NCBI GenBank assembly: GCA_021292165.1
Contig: CM037877.1
Location: 309,074,834 to 309,138,833 of the forward strand
From: Shinisaurus crocodilurus
Lineage: Eukaryota > Chordata > Lepidosauria > Squamata > Shinisauridae
DNA: 64,000 nt
Direction: 5' to 3'
Part shown: piece by piece, positions 39,630 through 49,498 of the stretch
Position numbering within the stretch: the stretch's first letter is position 1
Layout: each line of letters begins with the position of its first letter
Made by a program: the position numbers and the translations under genes
Notes under the pieces: generated by a model
Told to the model about the DNA's origin: nothing
The model's database searches: none
The model's input: the letters and a program-made list of their open reading frames with translations, nothing else

Positions 39630-39884
39630 TAGAGATTGTATCCTCTTTTTCATATAGTGGGGTCTTGTGTGACATTGCCTTGGGGCAACATGAGATGTGT
39701 ACAGTTCTTGCTCAAAAGCATGCAGATCCATCAAGGAAGTTAGTTTGCTGCTCCTCATCCTGTTTGAGCCAACAGCTTCCTGGGAGCTCAGGTATGCAAT
39801 TGTTAAGATGTAACCTGGACACTGCGCTCCAGGCCAAAGCAGATCGACCCCGATATGTATCTTCTTGTTGCCTTTATTTGCTGT
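39629..39884. other. unassigned sequence
   Basis: Nothing recognised. Confidence 0.45.
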
Positions 39885-40050
39885 GGCTCACGCTGGCTCA
39901 GCTTGTCTGAGTGTGGAAAGCTAAGCAGGGTCAGGCCTGGTTATGACTTGGATGGGAGACCCCTCCTCTAGTTTCCTGCATTGAGCAGGGGGTTGGACTC
40001 GATGGCCTTGTAGGCTCCTTCCAACTCGATGATCTATGAAATGTATGAAA
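39885..40050 (+). mobile_element. 5S rRNA-derived SINE with CR1 tail, copy 2
   Basis: Head GGCTCACGCTGGCTCAGCTT and GTCTGAGTGTGGAAAGCTAA, box A/intermediate GCTAAGCAGGGTCAGGCCTG, box C ACTTGGATGGGAGACC, junction CCTCCTCTAGTTTCCTGC, CR1 tail ATTGAGCAGGGGGTTGGACT, end GATGATCTATGAAATGTATG. CTTTATTT occurs on both sides (about 39872 and 40051), a possible target duplication if the true 5' end is a few bases upstream. Confidence 0.88.
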
Positions 40051-40307
40051 CTTTATTTCAAAATAAAATAAAATCTCATGGAAGGGGGGGGGGAACATTC
40101 ACTGTCTTCCTCTTCTGCAATAAATGGCTTCTAAGGAAGCTGGTGGAGCTATACCGGAACCCCCAAGAGTCTCTGGCAGTTTGCTCATCTGATCTCGATG
40201 TGCATGTCCTTCTTTGTTAGGATGGAATGGGGGGGGCAGGGAGGCCATGTGAGCTTGAGGACCCCAGACCAAGGATGCGCATCTTCCTGGCACGTGTCAC
40301 CCAAGGG

Positions 40308-41211
40308 CAGTGATGGCGAACCTATGGCACGGGTGCCACAGCTGGCACGCAGGGACCTCTCTGTGGGCACTCGAGCCATTGGTCACCAGATCGCGAAAAG
40401 ACCGTCCCATTCTTCAAAACACTAATGATCTTGTTCTTTCTCACAGTGTGGAACAGAATGATTTTATTCTAGAACTCCTGTTACAGAATTCTTTTTCTAC
40501 ATTGTTATCACATTTAAAAGATTTTGAAGAATGATGCACAGAGCATGGCTTGGATGTAAAGCCCTAACAGTTGACCTGAGTGCTGCATGTGTTGCTCTCA
40601 AACTGAGTATGAGCCAAAGTTTGACAAATTATCAGCATGCATGCAATAGCAAAAATCACATTAATTGTGCAAAAGCATGCCCAATGCAAACTTTTACCTA
40701 ATGCAGTGTTTGCAGTCCAAGACATAAAGTGTTTAAAATGTGTTAAGCACGTTTAGTATTCTTGTTTATCTTGCTCATCCTAGTGCAGGTTGACTTTTAC
40801 TAATCCGACACCTGTAGAAGCAGGGAAAGGACCCGGGGTAAAGCTTGCCCCATACAATTTCAGTCTGGCATATAATCATATTACAAGCTGAGAATCCCTT
40901 ATCCAAAAATACATGTGCCTAATTATTTAAAAAGTTTGTATAAATTCCCTTCAGGCTATGTGTACAATGTAGTACTATAATAATTTTTTGAGTTGATTTT
41001 TTTTCCAACAAAAAACTGTTTGTATCATTGAAAGCTCTGCTATTGTGTTTTTCTTTAAAGACAAAAGATGTTAATTAGTTCGGACAACTGTATTTTCTAA
41101 AACTAAAACCTCGGTATTCAGGATTAATTGCAGTGTTGGCACTTTGAAATAAATAAGTTGGTTTTGTGTTGCAGTTTGGGCACTCGGGCTCAAAAAGGTT
41201 CGCCATCACTG
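40308..41211. mobile_element. non-autonomous hAT element (CAGTGATGGCGAACC)
   Basis: 904 bp with ends CAGTGATGGCGAACCTATGG and AAAGGTTCGCCATCACTG and a perfect 8-bp duplication CCCAAGGG (40300-40307 and 41212-41219). Subterminal blocks include GGGTGCCACAGCTGGCACGC on the left and TTTGGGCACTCGGGCTC on the right. The interior is AT-rich, and a 74-codon frame (40310-40534) shows no transposase motif. The ends resemble Charlie/Tip100-type hAT termini known from other vertebrates. Confidence 0.92.
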
Positions 41212-41219
41212 CCCAAGGG

Positions 41220-41465
41220 GCTGCAGGCTTGCTGGTCTCCCTCCCACAGTGTCAGGAATGCTGTCGGAGGGGTACGCTTGCTCACCTCTCTCCTGCTGCT
41301 GCTCCTGTGCCTTTAACAGCAACTTGATACACAGAAATCAGGCAAGCAAATGGTTGGGGGTGGGGGGGTTTTCCTGGCATGGAGATGCTAAAACCTGCTT
41401 GCCTCTTGTGTGTCACTCTGCTGTTAAAGGCACAGGAGCGGGGGGGGGGGGGAATGTTGGCAGCA
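41220..41465. other. unassigned sequence with a G-run
   Basis: CTGTGCCTTTAACAGCAAC (41307) and TGCTGTTAAAGGCACAGGAG (41411) are inverted copies, so this stretch is a small foldback. G12-13 at about 41440-41452. Confidence 0.5.
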
Positions 41466-41629
41466 GCTCACACAGGCTCAGCTTGTCTTGAGTGTGGAAA
41501 GCTAAGCAGGGTCAGGCCTGGTTATTACTTGGATGGGAGACCCCTCCTCTAGTTTCCTGCACTGAGCAGGGGGTTGGACTCGATGGCCTTGTAGGCCCCT
41601 TCCAACTCTATGATCTATGAAATCTATGA
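41466..41629 (+). mobile_element. 5S rRNA-derived SINE with CR1 tail, copy 3
   Basis: Same structure as 39885-40050: GCTCACACAGGCTCAGCTTG, GCTAAGCAGGGTCAGGCCTG, ACTTGGATGGGAGACC, CTCCTCTAGTTTCCTGCACT, CCTTGTAGGCCCCTTCCAAC, end TGATCTATGAAATCTATGAG. No target duplication seen. Confidence 0.88.
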
Positions 41630-41814
41630 GCCCACATGAGGAGGGGGCCTGGCTGTTTCCAATATCCATGGGTGTATCCCAAGTCCTCAGTCCTCTTTTG
41701 AGTCAGCTGTGCAGGATAGCCACCACGATCTCACCTGCTGCTGCATTACATTTTCCTAAACAACATTATTGTTAGCAACAAGGGCAAGCTGTCAAACCGC
41801 TTGGCTTGCTGGCT
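41630..41814. other. unassigned sequence
   Basis: Nothing recognised. Confidence 0.45.
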
Positions 41815-42200
41815 TTATTTGTTTGTTTGTTTGTTTGTTTGTTTACAAATGATACAACTAACGAAAATGTCAAAATATTAAAAACATTAAAAATATTAAA
41901 GAGCCAGCAGTAAAGTTAATATCCAGAGCAACAGATTAAAGATTAAATGCCTGCTGGAAGGGGACGGTCTTAACCGGGCATCTAAAGGTATACAGTGAAG
42001 GCGCCTGGTGGATCTCCCTGGGAAGGACATTCCACAAGCAGGGGGCCACTGCAGAGAAGGCTCTTTCCATGGTAGAGCTTGGCTCATGGCCCAAACACTG
42101 CTGGTTTTGTGGCCAAGCACTTTGCAAGGAATCTCAGCTCCTTTGCAGATCAACTGCCATGAAATCTGGGATCTCAGGCTACTCCCAGGAGCTTTCCTGT
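41815..42200 (-). mobile_element. L2-clade LINE 3' fragment
   Basis: (TTTG)n at 41817-41843 marks the 3' side. The minus-strand frame at 41936-42127 reads MERAFSAVAPCLWNVLPREI, the conserved L2 block (RAFS.VAPRLWN.LP.EI). It is 5'-truncated near 42200. Confidence 0.75.
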
Positions 42201-42489
42201 GTGACCTAAGAAACCACCAACATTTCTGTGAATGCCGGGGACGGGGACCATAGCAGCTATTCTTCTGGTAAATGGCCGGAAGACTAGAGCGAATGGGTGG
42301 GCTGATCCTAGAAGGTGGGGTGAAGCAGCAGGTTTAAGGGATACCATTAAGAGATGGCAGATACCCAATTATTTAATAGTATTTTAACCACAACGGATTT
42401 CGTATCTCATTTTAAGCTGCCCTCAGGATGAGGGAAAGGTTGACATACCTGATATCCAGAAGATGCTGGCCAGAACAATCTGTTTAGGA
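42201..42489. other. unassigned sequence
   Basis: Nothing recognised. Confidence 0.4.
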
Positions 42490-42680
42490 ATATTATACTG
42501 TGTCAAGCCCTTGGTCCATCCAACCCGGTATTGTCAACCCTGACTGGCAGCAACGGCTCTCCAGGGTTTCATGCAGGAACTTTTCCAGCCCTGCCTGGAG
42601 ACGCTTCTGGGGATCGAACCAGGGGGACCTCCTGCATGCAAAAAGCAGGTGCTCTGTTCCGCTGAGCTGCAGCTGTTCCT
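42490..42680 (-). mobile_element. tRNA-derived SINE
   Basis: The reverse strand starts with a tRNA-like head (inverse of CGCTGAGCTGCAGC, GCATGCAAAAAGCAGGTGCT and GGGATCGAACCAGGGGG), followed by the body (inverse of GGCAGCAACGGCTCTCCAGG) and tail (inverse of ATACTGTGTCAAGCCCTTGG). Same family as 28806. Confidence 0.8.
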
Positions 42681-43446
42681 TCTGTTCCTCTGTGTTTATG
42701 TACATTCAGCAATGTACATTTGCAAACCATGTAGAGTTTGTTTTGTGGAGAGGGAGCTGAAAGGTTTGGAGAGGAGGGAATATGAAATCTATTCCAGGCT
42801 GCTCTACTCTACCACACTTTCAGATAACTGCACTCAAGCCTATAATGAAGAAGATGGTAGGAGCCTGTCTCCTCCACCTTTACACAGCAAATTCAAGCAT
42901 TTCTTTCATTTTAATAAATGCTTGGAGGATTTAAAGTTTGCATTCCTTTTTAAAAGCACAGAAGGGAGCAATTTCATCATAGATTTTGTATCCTTTTTGA
43001 GGACTTGCTTTTGATGGCTGAAGGCGATTGGAAGCGGCAAGGCAGAGACCGCACGTTGCACAAAGGAGGAACAACGGACAATTTGCCAGCACCTGTAGTT
43101 CTAAGGAGGGCACCTTTTGTGGAGACATGCGCCTCAGTACAATTTGATTGCAGATTTTATTTTTGAAAAAGGAAAAGGAAAGAAAAAGCCATCTCGGGAA
43201 GAACAATCTGAGCACAGCCCTGCCTTGGATCACACAAAGTGAGATATTAATTCATTTGCATTAAGCGATTTCATTCTTGCTAGAGAGAAAGACTTTGCCA
43301 GAACCATTTCCAGACCCTGTGAATTCTATCTTGGAAGGATATAGAGAAATACATCAGGCAGGGCAGGACTGCTGAGCTGAATTAAATTGCAGAACGGGCC
43401 AATCCATTCAGTTCTGCAAATGTGCAACATTGTAAGGAAGCATATT
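42681..43446. other. unassigned sequence, possible conserved block
   Basis: About 42880-43010 (AAATTCAAGCATTTCTTTCA, ATAAATGCTTGGAGGATTTA, CAATTTCATCATAGATTTTG) is AT-rich unique sequence with enhancer-like texture. No exon recognised. Confidence 0.35.
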
Positions 43447-43454
43447 GACTAGTG

Positions 43455-43589
43455 CAGTGTTCTTCAGCCTTGGGTCCCCAGATGTTTGTGGCCTACAACT
43501 CCCAGCATGCCCCAGCCAGCGTAGCTGGCTGGGGCATGCTGGGAGTTATAGGCCACAAACATCTGGGGACCAAATGTTGGAGAACACTG
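43455..43589. mobile_element. palindromic hAT MITE (CAGTGTTCTCC family)
   Basis: 135 bp. Core GCCTACAACTCCCAGCATGC and inverse. Both arms share the CCACAAAC change seen also at 16206, which defines a subfamily. Flanks GACTAGTG and CTATAGTG match 5/8. Confidence 0.9.
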
Positions 43590-43646
43590 CTATAGTGTAT
43601 TGTGAACCACCCGAAACAAAGTCACCGGGGGTGGGGGGGGTAGAAA

Positions 43647-44323
43647 TGAAGGCACGTGAGTGACAGCAGAGCCCCGCGTGTGCTGGATGGGAGATTTAAA
43701 ATCTTGTCTGTGCATAGAGGCCCATTATTCCACACACAGATCTTCCAGATCTCACCCCCCTCTGCGCAGCGTGCAGCGTGTCGGTTTGAAGCTGCCAGCC
43801 AGCTTGCCTGTAATCCGACTCCAGCTTCTAGCTTCCCCGGTCTGCAGACTAATCCAAGTAGCAAGTAGCAAGGAAACACTCTGTAACACCACAGGTCTAT
43901 TTCTACCTGTTTATTCACTTAGCAAGTAAAGTTCTACAGAGTATACATTTCCTAGTTACAGTCCATGTGCAGAGTACAATGCATAGCAAGCATTAATTCC
44001 AGTGGAGTAGGCTGAGCTTCACTCCACTTCAGCAAAGACGTTACATTGTTGCAAAGTCCAGCAAGCAATAGCCAGAAGAGAGAAAGAATAGAGAAAGCAG
44101 TCCTGCTCTTCTCTAAAATGGCTTCAGACAGAAAAACAAGTTAGCACGTCATCAGAACATACAAACCATGTGACTAGCTCATAATGATCCCAGGATCTAG
44201 CTTTCCCATGAGAAAGAACACGGGAAAGTAGAAAGACACAACACACTTGTTTACCGCCATTTCTGTTCCTCTCCATGTGTAAACACTGTGCTACAGCTGG
44301 TCAATGTGATTCATATCACAACA
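43647..44323 (-). repeat. copia 3' LTR
   Basis: Bounded by TGAAGGCACG on the left and ATCACAACA on the right, so TG...CA on either strand. About 98.4% identical to 49499-50175 by eye. Confidence 0.95.
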
Positions 44324-44335
44324 TCCCCCCACAAG
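44324..44335 (-). promoter_or_regulatory. polypurine tract
   Basis: On the minus strand the bases just before the 3' LTR read GTGGGGGGA, the purine run that primes plus-strand DNA synthesis in LTR elements. Confidence 0.85.
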
Positions 44336-44357
44336 CTGTAGTACATCTTGTTTATAC

Positions 44358-45284
44358 TTACTCAATGAGGCCTAGTGCCGTCATTAGTTTCCTGTGTCTT
44401 ACTACAGGCAATGGTTTTGTGAAAAGATCTGCCACCATTTCCCCTGTTGCACAGTATTTCAATATTACCCATCCTTTCTGCACACAGTCCTTTACATGAG
44501 AGTAACGAACATCAATGTGCTTGGTTCTAGGCTTACATTTTTCATTTTGTGCCATGCTTATGCAAGCTTGGTTATCTTCAAAAATTGTAACAGCCTTGCC
44601 TACTGGTAATTGCAGATCAGTAAACAATTGCTTGAACCATTCAATCTCATTGCATGCTTGAGATAAACTGATGAATTCAGATTCTACGCTAGATACAGCC
44701 ACACAAGATTGTTTACGTGTGTACCAGTCAATTAGACTGTTGTCATATATTATCACAGTCCCACTTGTTGACTTCCTATCTGTTGCAGACCCCCAATCAG
44801 CATCAGTGTACACACAAAAACCTCCCTCTGTGTGTGATGACAATTTCAGTTTGCAATTTATGGATCCTTTTAAATACCTTAACACACGTTTCACAGCTAG
44901 CCAATCATACATAGAAGGATTTTGAGTTTTCCTGCTAAGTATGTTTACAGCATTGCTGATGTCTGGCCTACTCACATTTGCCAAATGTAGCAGGCTTCCA
45001 ATAACACTTTGATATTTTCCAATATCTTCAAATTCAGTGTTATCTGTGTGTTTCTGATATTCAAGAGTCATTGGAGTGGTAACTGGGTTACAATTCTCCA
45101 ATCCATGAATTTCCAGCAATTTCTGAATTTTTCCACTTTGTTCAACCATGAAAGAACCTTCCTCATCCTGGGATAATTGCATTCCAAGATAATTTTTCTC
45201 CAAACCTAAATCTTTAAGTTCAAAGTGTTCTTGCAATTCTTTTGCAATTTTGTCTTTCTGACATACTGATTCTGTTATCAGCAA
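44358..45284 (-). pseudogene. copia pol: end of reverse transcriptase and RNase H
   Basis: 309 codons. The N-terminal part (HFELKDLGLEKNYLGMQLSQ) is the copia reverse transcriptase connection. RNase H follows with YTDADWGSATDRKSTSG, VESEFISLSQACNEIEWFKQ, IFEDNQACISMAQN and KHIDVRYSHVKD, carrying the expected acidic residues and the final KHI.V..H motif. The stop at 44358 is the natural end of pol, about 22 bases before the purine tract. RNase H removes RNA from the RNA:DNA hybrid during reverse transcription. This frame is separated from the polymerase core at 45278 by a short tandem duplication, so it is not translated in continuity. Confidence 0.93.
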
Positions 45285-46567
45285 TATATCATCAGCAATA
45301 TATCATCAACAAAGACCAAAAAATACACCCAATGTCCCAGTTCTGTGTGATTTGTGTACAGACAGTGATCAGCCTTGCTTTGTTTGAATCCCAAACTAAT
45401 CAAAACTCTGTCCAGTTTTTGGTTCCAGCATCGAGCTGCTTGTTTTAACCCATATATGGACTTATGCAGACAACATACAAGACCGGGATTTTCTACAAAA
45501 CCTTTTGGTTGCACCATGTAGATTTCCTCTTGTAGATCACCATATAGGAAAGCAGTTTTTACATCAAAATGAAAATGCCTTCTTTGTGCTGCCAATTTCA
45601 ACAACAATCTGACAGTTGCATACCTTGTTGGTGCAAACACGGAATCAAAATCTACCCCATGTTTTTGTGCAAACCCTCTTGCCACGAGTCTTGACCTGTA
45701 CCTTTCCACCTGCCCCTGGTGATTTGTTTTCACCTTGTACACCCATTTACAGGTGATGGCCTTGCGCCCTACAGGCAAAGATACCAGACTCCATGTTTTG
45801 TTATCATGCATTGCATTGATTTCATCCTGCATGGCTTCAAACCAATCATTTTTCACTGCTGGTTCCATGCTTTGGATTTCTTCAAAATTTTGAGGTTCTA
45901 AAGCTATTTTGAGAGCTTTATGTACAACAGTTTTCCCACTTTGGAATTCATCCTGATATCTAACAGGTGTTTTACGTTCTCGGGTTGAACGCCTTAGAGA
46001 TTGTTCACCTCCCTCCTGTTCCCCAGATATCTGCCCAGTGGCCTGTTCTGTTTCAGAAACTTCCTGCTGTGTTTCAGTCATTGCATGCATTGGCAATTCC
46101 ACCAGCTGTTTCTGTTCATGTGTTTGCTCATGAAAAATCACATCCCTGCTCAGAATTACCTTGCTGTGTTGTGGTGACCACAACCTGTAACCTTTTGTTT
46201 GTGCATCATATCCCAGCAGAAAACATTCAAAGCTTCTTGGAGACAGCTTTGTTCTGTTTTGAGCCTGTATATGAACAAAACATTTGCACCCAAAAATTCG
46301 CACGTGTGCTATCTTTGGCTTCCTCCCATGAAACATTTCATATGGAGTTTTCACAGTTGTGGTGTTGGGTAATCTGTTCAGCAGATAATTGGCATTTGAC
46401 AGTGCATCCCCCCAGAAACGGTTTCCCACCTGTGAGTTAGCTAATTGAGCCCTCATCATTTCCTGGAGTGTTCTGTTATGACTTTCAGCTACACCAGTTG
46501 AGTTTTGGGCCGTGACTTTGTGCCCAATGCCCTCACTTTCCAAGAATTTCTTGAATTTTGTACTCAT
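45278..46567 (-). pseudogene. copia pol: integrase C-terminal part and reverse transcriptase
   Basis: 429 codons. It begins inside the integrase core after a frame break, and the catalytic Glu lies in AQNSTGVAESHNRTLQEMMR. The integrase tail includes FWGDALSNANYLLNRLPN and FGCKCFVHI. A charged linker (EQEGGEQSLRRSTRERKTP) follows, then reverse transcriptase: ITCKWVYKVKTN, SRLVARGFAQKHGVDFDSVF, FDVKTAFLYGDLQEEIYMVQ (first catalytic Asp) and FVDDILL (catalytic Asp pair). The frame ends six residues later because a 14-base unit (AGCAATATATCATC on the plus strand) is present twice at about 45281-45308. All visible active-site residues are intact apart from the frame breaks. Confidence 0.95.
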
Positions 46568-46896
46568 GTACTCTCCCCACCATCTGTGAGCAATTCACCT
46601 ATTGGGTATTGTTTGTATCTGTTACCAGCCCATTTCACAAATGATTCAAATCTCTCTTGAACCTGAGATTTGTGCTGCAGAAGATAAACAAATCGAAATC
46701 TTGAATAATCATCCATAAGAATCATGTAGTACCTATTTCCCCCATAGCTTTCCTCAAATGGCCCAGCAACATCAGAGTGTACCAGCTCAAATATTCTTGT
46801 GCTCACTCTATCACTGTGTTTCTGAATGTTAGTTCTGTGCGACTTTGCCTTACTACATACTTCACATTCCACATAATTAGCACAAGGTTTCATTTT
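46564..46896 (-). pseudogene. copia pol: integrase core, N-terminal part
   Basis: The true copia part starts after the nested element: CANYVECEVCSKAK supplies the CxxC half of the HHCC zinc-binding domain. HSDVAGPFEESYGGNRYYMI has the first catalytic Asp, and GELLTDGGE the second. The integrase would insert the cDNA. The frame ends at 46564 because two extra bases after the GGE codons shift it; the next frame picks up at 46567. The upstream open part (46897-47049) belongs to the nested element and its TGA repeats read as methionines. Confidence 0.92.
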
Positions 46897-47895
46897 CATC
46901 ATCATCATCATCATCAGGCGATCACTCGTGACCGAGTAAGATTGTCTTCCGGGATAAAAGGAGGAAATTCTAAAGAAGATTGTGTAGACTCTAGCGATGG
47001 GTCCGTAAGTGACTGTGGAGGCCAATTCTAGATCCACACAGCTTCCCACAGTGAGGACACAGGTTACCAGATAGAAGATGGTCCTGTAAAGGATTCATTT
47101 GACGTGCTTTTCGCTTAGCACGTTTCTCCCTTTCACCTTGCACTCGGGCTTCTTCAAAGTCCATGGAACCTTTGTGAAAGGCCAACCTCCAGTTAGATCG
47201 TTCATGGGCCAGAGCTTCCCAGTTTTCGATGTTTATATTGCATTTTTTTAGATTAGCCTTATGAACATCTTTAAACCTCTTATATTGACCACCGATATTC
47301 CGCTTTCCATCCTTGAGTTGGGAGTAAAGTAACTGCTTTGGGAGACGGCAGTCAGGCATTCGAACAACATGACCAGCCCACTGAAGTTGGCGTTGAAGGA
47401 TCATTTTTTCAATGCTAGTAGTCTTTGCTTCTTCCAGTACACTGACATTTGTTCGCCTATCTTCCCAAGTAATTCGCAGGATTTTCCGGAGGCAACGTTG
47501 ATGAAACCTTTCAAGGAGGTGGAAGTGACGTTTATAGATAGTCCATGTTTCGCAGGCATACAATAAAGTTGGTAATACAATGGCTTCATAAACCAGTGTT
47601 TTGGTCTTCTTACAAATATCCCGATCCTCGAACACTCTATGTTTCATTCGAGAAAATGCGGCACTTGCGGAGCTCAGACGATGCTGGATTTCACTGTCGA
47701 TGTTAGCTGTAACAGAAACATAGCTGCCAAGATAGAGAAAATGATCGACATTTTCCAGTATTGTTCCGCCAAGCTGGATAGATGGCATCACCAAAGGATT
47801 GGCTTGCACTTGCTGATGAAGCACTTTGGTTTTTTTGATGTTAAGTGAGAGACCAAGTTTTTCGTATGCTTCTGCAAAAGCATTTAGGCATCTTC
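46897..47895 (-). mobile_element. non-LTR retroelement nested in copia integrase
   Basis: 5'-truncated about 1-kb element with a (TGA)n 3' end, seen as (TCA)n at 46897-46916. The copia frame stops at HKRFGHANYRSIEKM (about 47889) and resumes at KPCANYVECEVC (about 46885), so the insertion splits the integrase zinc domain. A second copy sits at 57935-58555 with a different trinucleotide tail. Confidence 0.88.
46991..47895 (-). pseudogene. C-terminal reverse transcriptase part with C2H2 finger
   Basis: About 300 codons open from the truncation to the stop. It starts in the last palm segment (AFAEAYEKLGLSLNIKKTKV), continues with FLYLGSYVS (thumb block), VLPTLLYACETWTIYKRHFH and QRCLRKILRITWEDRRTN, then LQWAGHVVRMPDCRLPKQLL. 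It ends in CPHCGKLCGSRIGLHSHLRTH, a C2H2 finger (C-x2-C-x12-H-x4-H). The LYACETWT...RCLRKIL...W.GHV.RM series is known from non-LTR retrotransposons of several invertebrates and vertebrates. I cannot place the clade with certainty (R4/Dong-like or RTE-like are both possible). The upstream part of the open frame (to 47992) is antisense-frame copia sequence. Confidence 0.85.
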
Positions 47896-49112
47896 TCGAT
47901 GCTCCTGTAGTTGGCATGTCCAAAACGTTTGTGGAAAATGTGTAAACAATTATCATGGGGTTTACAATTTGCATACTTTGCACTCTCATCATGTGCTACA
48001 AATGGATTTATAACATACAGAGAATTCTGCAAATCACCTTTTGCACAGACTGTCCCTTCACGTGAAATCACACATTTGCTGTCTGAAAAACACATTTCAA
48101 AACCATTTTGAGCTAATTGAGAAATACTTATCAGGTCTGTGTCCAGTTCCTGAACAAGCAGTGCCCTCTGCTGACCCAAAGTAGCAAAGTCAATTGTTCC
48201 TGTTGCTGAAACTTGTATCCGTTTCCCGTCAGCTAATTCCACATGCTGATTTGTACATCCATCTTCTTCCAGAGATTGAAATATGTCTCTGGAGTTAGTC
48301 ATGTGGTGTGAGGCCCCAGAATCAAGAACCCAAACATTATTATTAGAAACTCCCACCCTAGCAATCAAACTTTTGCCCATTTTAATTGCCTCCTCAGGTG
48401 CATTTGTAGTTTCCTGTTTGTTTCGTTTCTTTTTCTGTTTGACCTTACAGTCTTTTTTCAGATGATTTGTAGATCCACAAGAAAAACATTTTTTCACTTT
48501 TAAAGCTGTAGCTTTAACTCCCAGCTTGTTGCTACTCCCAGCTTGGCTGTGCCCCGCATCAGCCGAGCTGTCTGCTGATTTACGTCCAGCATTGTTTTTC
48601 TTCCCTTGCCGCTTCTCCCACTCAGAGAGAAGTTTGCCTGACACACATTCCATTGTCAGATTCTGATCTGGTTGCCCTTCCATCAATGTAACAATTGTAT
48701 CATATGATGAGTCCAGACTAGATAACAGAATGGAAACTTGATGTAAGGGATCAATTGTCATCCCTTGTGCTCTCAATCTGTTAAACAAGTCCTGGACAGT
48801 ACTCAAATGCCCTGGCATAGACCCAACTGGTTGCAAGCTCAATTTGTACAGCTTACGTGCAAGCAGAATTCTACTTCCCGCCGTTTGCATCTGATACATG
48901 TCTCTCAAGGTATCCCAGATCTGTTTTGCAGTGTTTTCAAACTGGATAAATGGCACTTGTGAACTTTCAACAGATAAACACAAAATTGCCTTGGCTTTAT
49001 CGTCTCGTTCCTTCCATTCATTATAAGCTTGATCCCCCACTGCAACTGCATCCTGTGTTACAACATTCCAGAGTCCCGCATGGGTCAAATAATGCATATT
49101 TGGAAATTCCAC
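47896..49112 (-). pseudogene. copia gag, protease and start of integrase
   Basis: About 405 codons are copia. Residues 1-170 are the capsid-like gag (UBN2-type: IWDTLRDMYQ, LARKLYKLSL, LLSSLDSSYDTIVTLM). A basic linker follows, then a CCHC zinc knuckle at residues 209-222 (CFSCGSTNHLKKDC), the protease active site DSGASHHM at 264-271, and the pre-integrase segment ending in HKRFGHANYRS, whose two His belong to the HHCC zinc site. The reading frame starts at a GTG, and the true N-terminus lies upstream in another frame (SGSNYVLWNFQ at about 49100-49140), so one frameshift is present near 49105. Further stops or shifts occur between 49280 and 49390. Confidence 0.94.
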
Positions 49113-49483
49113 AACACATAGTTCGAGCCAGACAGTTTTTCTACTATCTGTGGGTTCAGAGATGGTGCCGCCGCCATTTCTGTGACCGGGGGATTTTCTG
49201 CCTCCTCCCCTCCAGAAACTTCAGCTTCGCTTTCTGAGCTTTCGGCCTTGAACAGAGCCTGCAAGCATTCAGCAAACACCTCCCACTCTTCCCCCTCCTT
49301 ACCGGACGAAGGCCCAGGGGATTTTTTCTTCTTCTTTGATGTCTTTCTTCTCTGCCATTAATCATCGCAATCCCGGATTCGAAGTTGTTGACATAGCTGT
49401 TGGAAAACAGGTCCTGCTGCTGGTGCTGGCGTTGACTTTCAGCCTGGTACCAAACTGGTTCCGTTCGGTTCTGGTCCCGAATT

Positions 49484-49497
49484 CTGGGCCCATAACC
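49484..49497 (-). promoter_or_regulatory. copia-type primer binding site (half-tRNA iMet)
   Basis: One base inside the 5' LTR the minus strand reads GGTTATGGGCCCAG. This is complementary to the anticodon arm of eukaryotic initiator tRNA-Met (CTGGGCCCATAACC), not to its 3' end. Drosophila copia uses the same region: its primer is a 5' half of initiator tRNA-Met cut in the anticodon loop. The match is exact over 14 bases. Confidence 0.9.
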
Positions 49498-49498
49498 T

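Noticed and set aside
39872..40058. CTTTATTT as a definite target duplication of the 5S SINE
   Set aside because: It is AT-rich, not adjacent to the clear 5' end, and absent in the other two copies.
46991..47992. Host C2H2 zinc finger gene
   Set aside because: The single finger ends a reverse-transcriptase-related protein with a second truncated copy at 57935, so it belongs to a retroelement.
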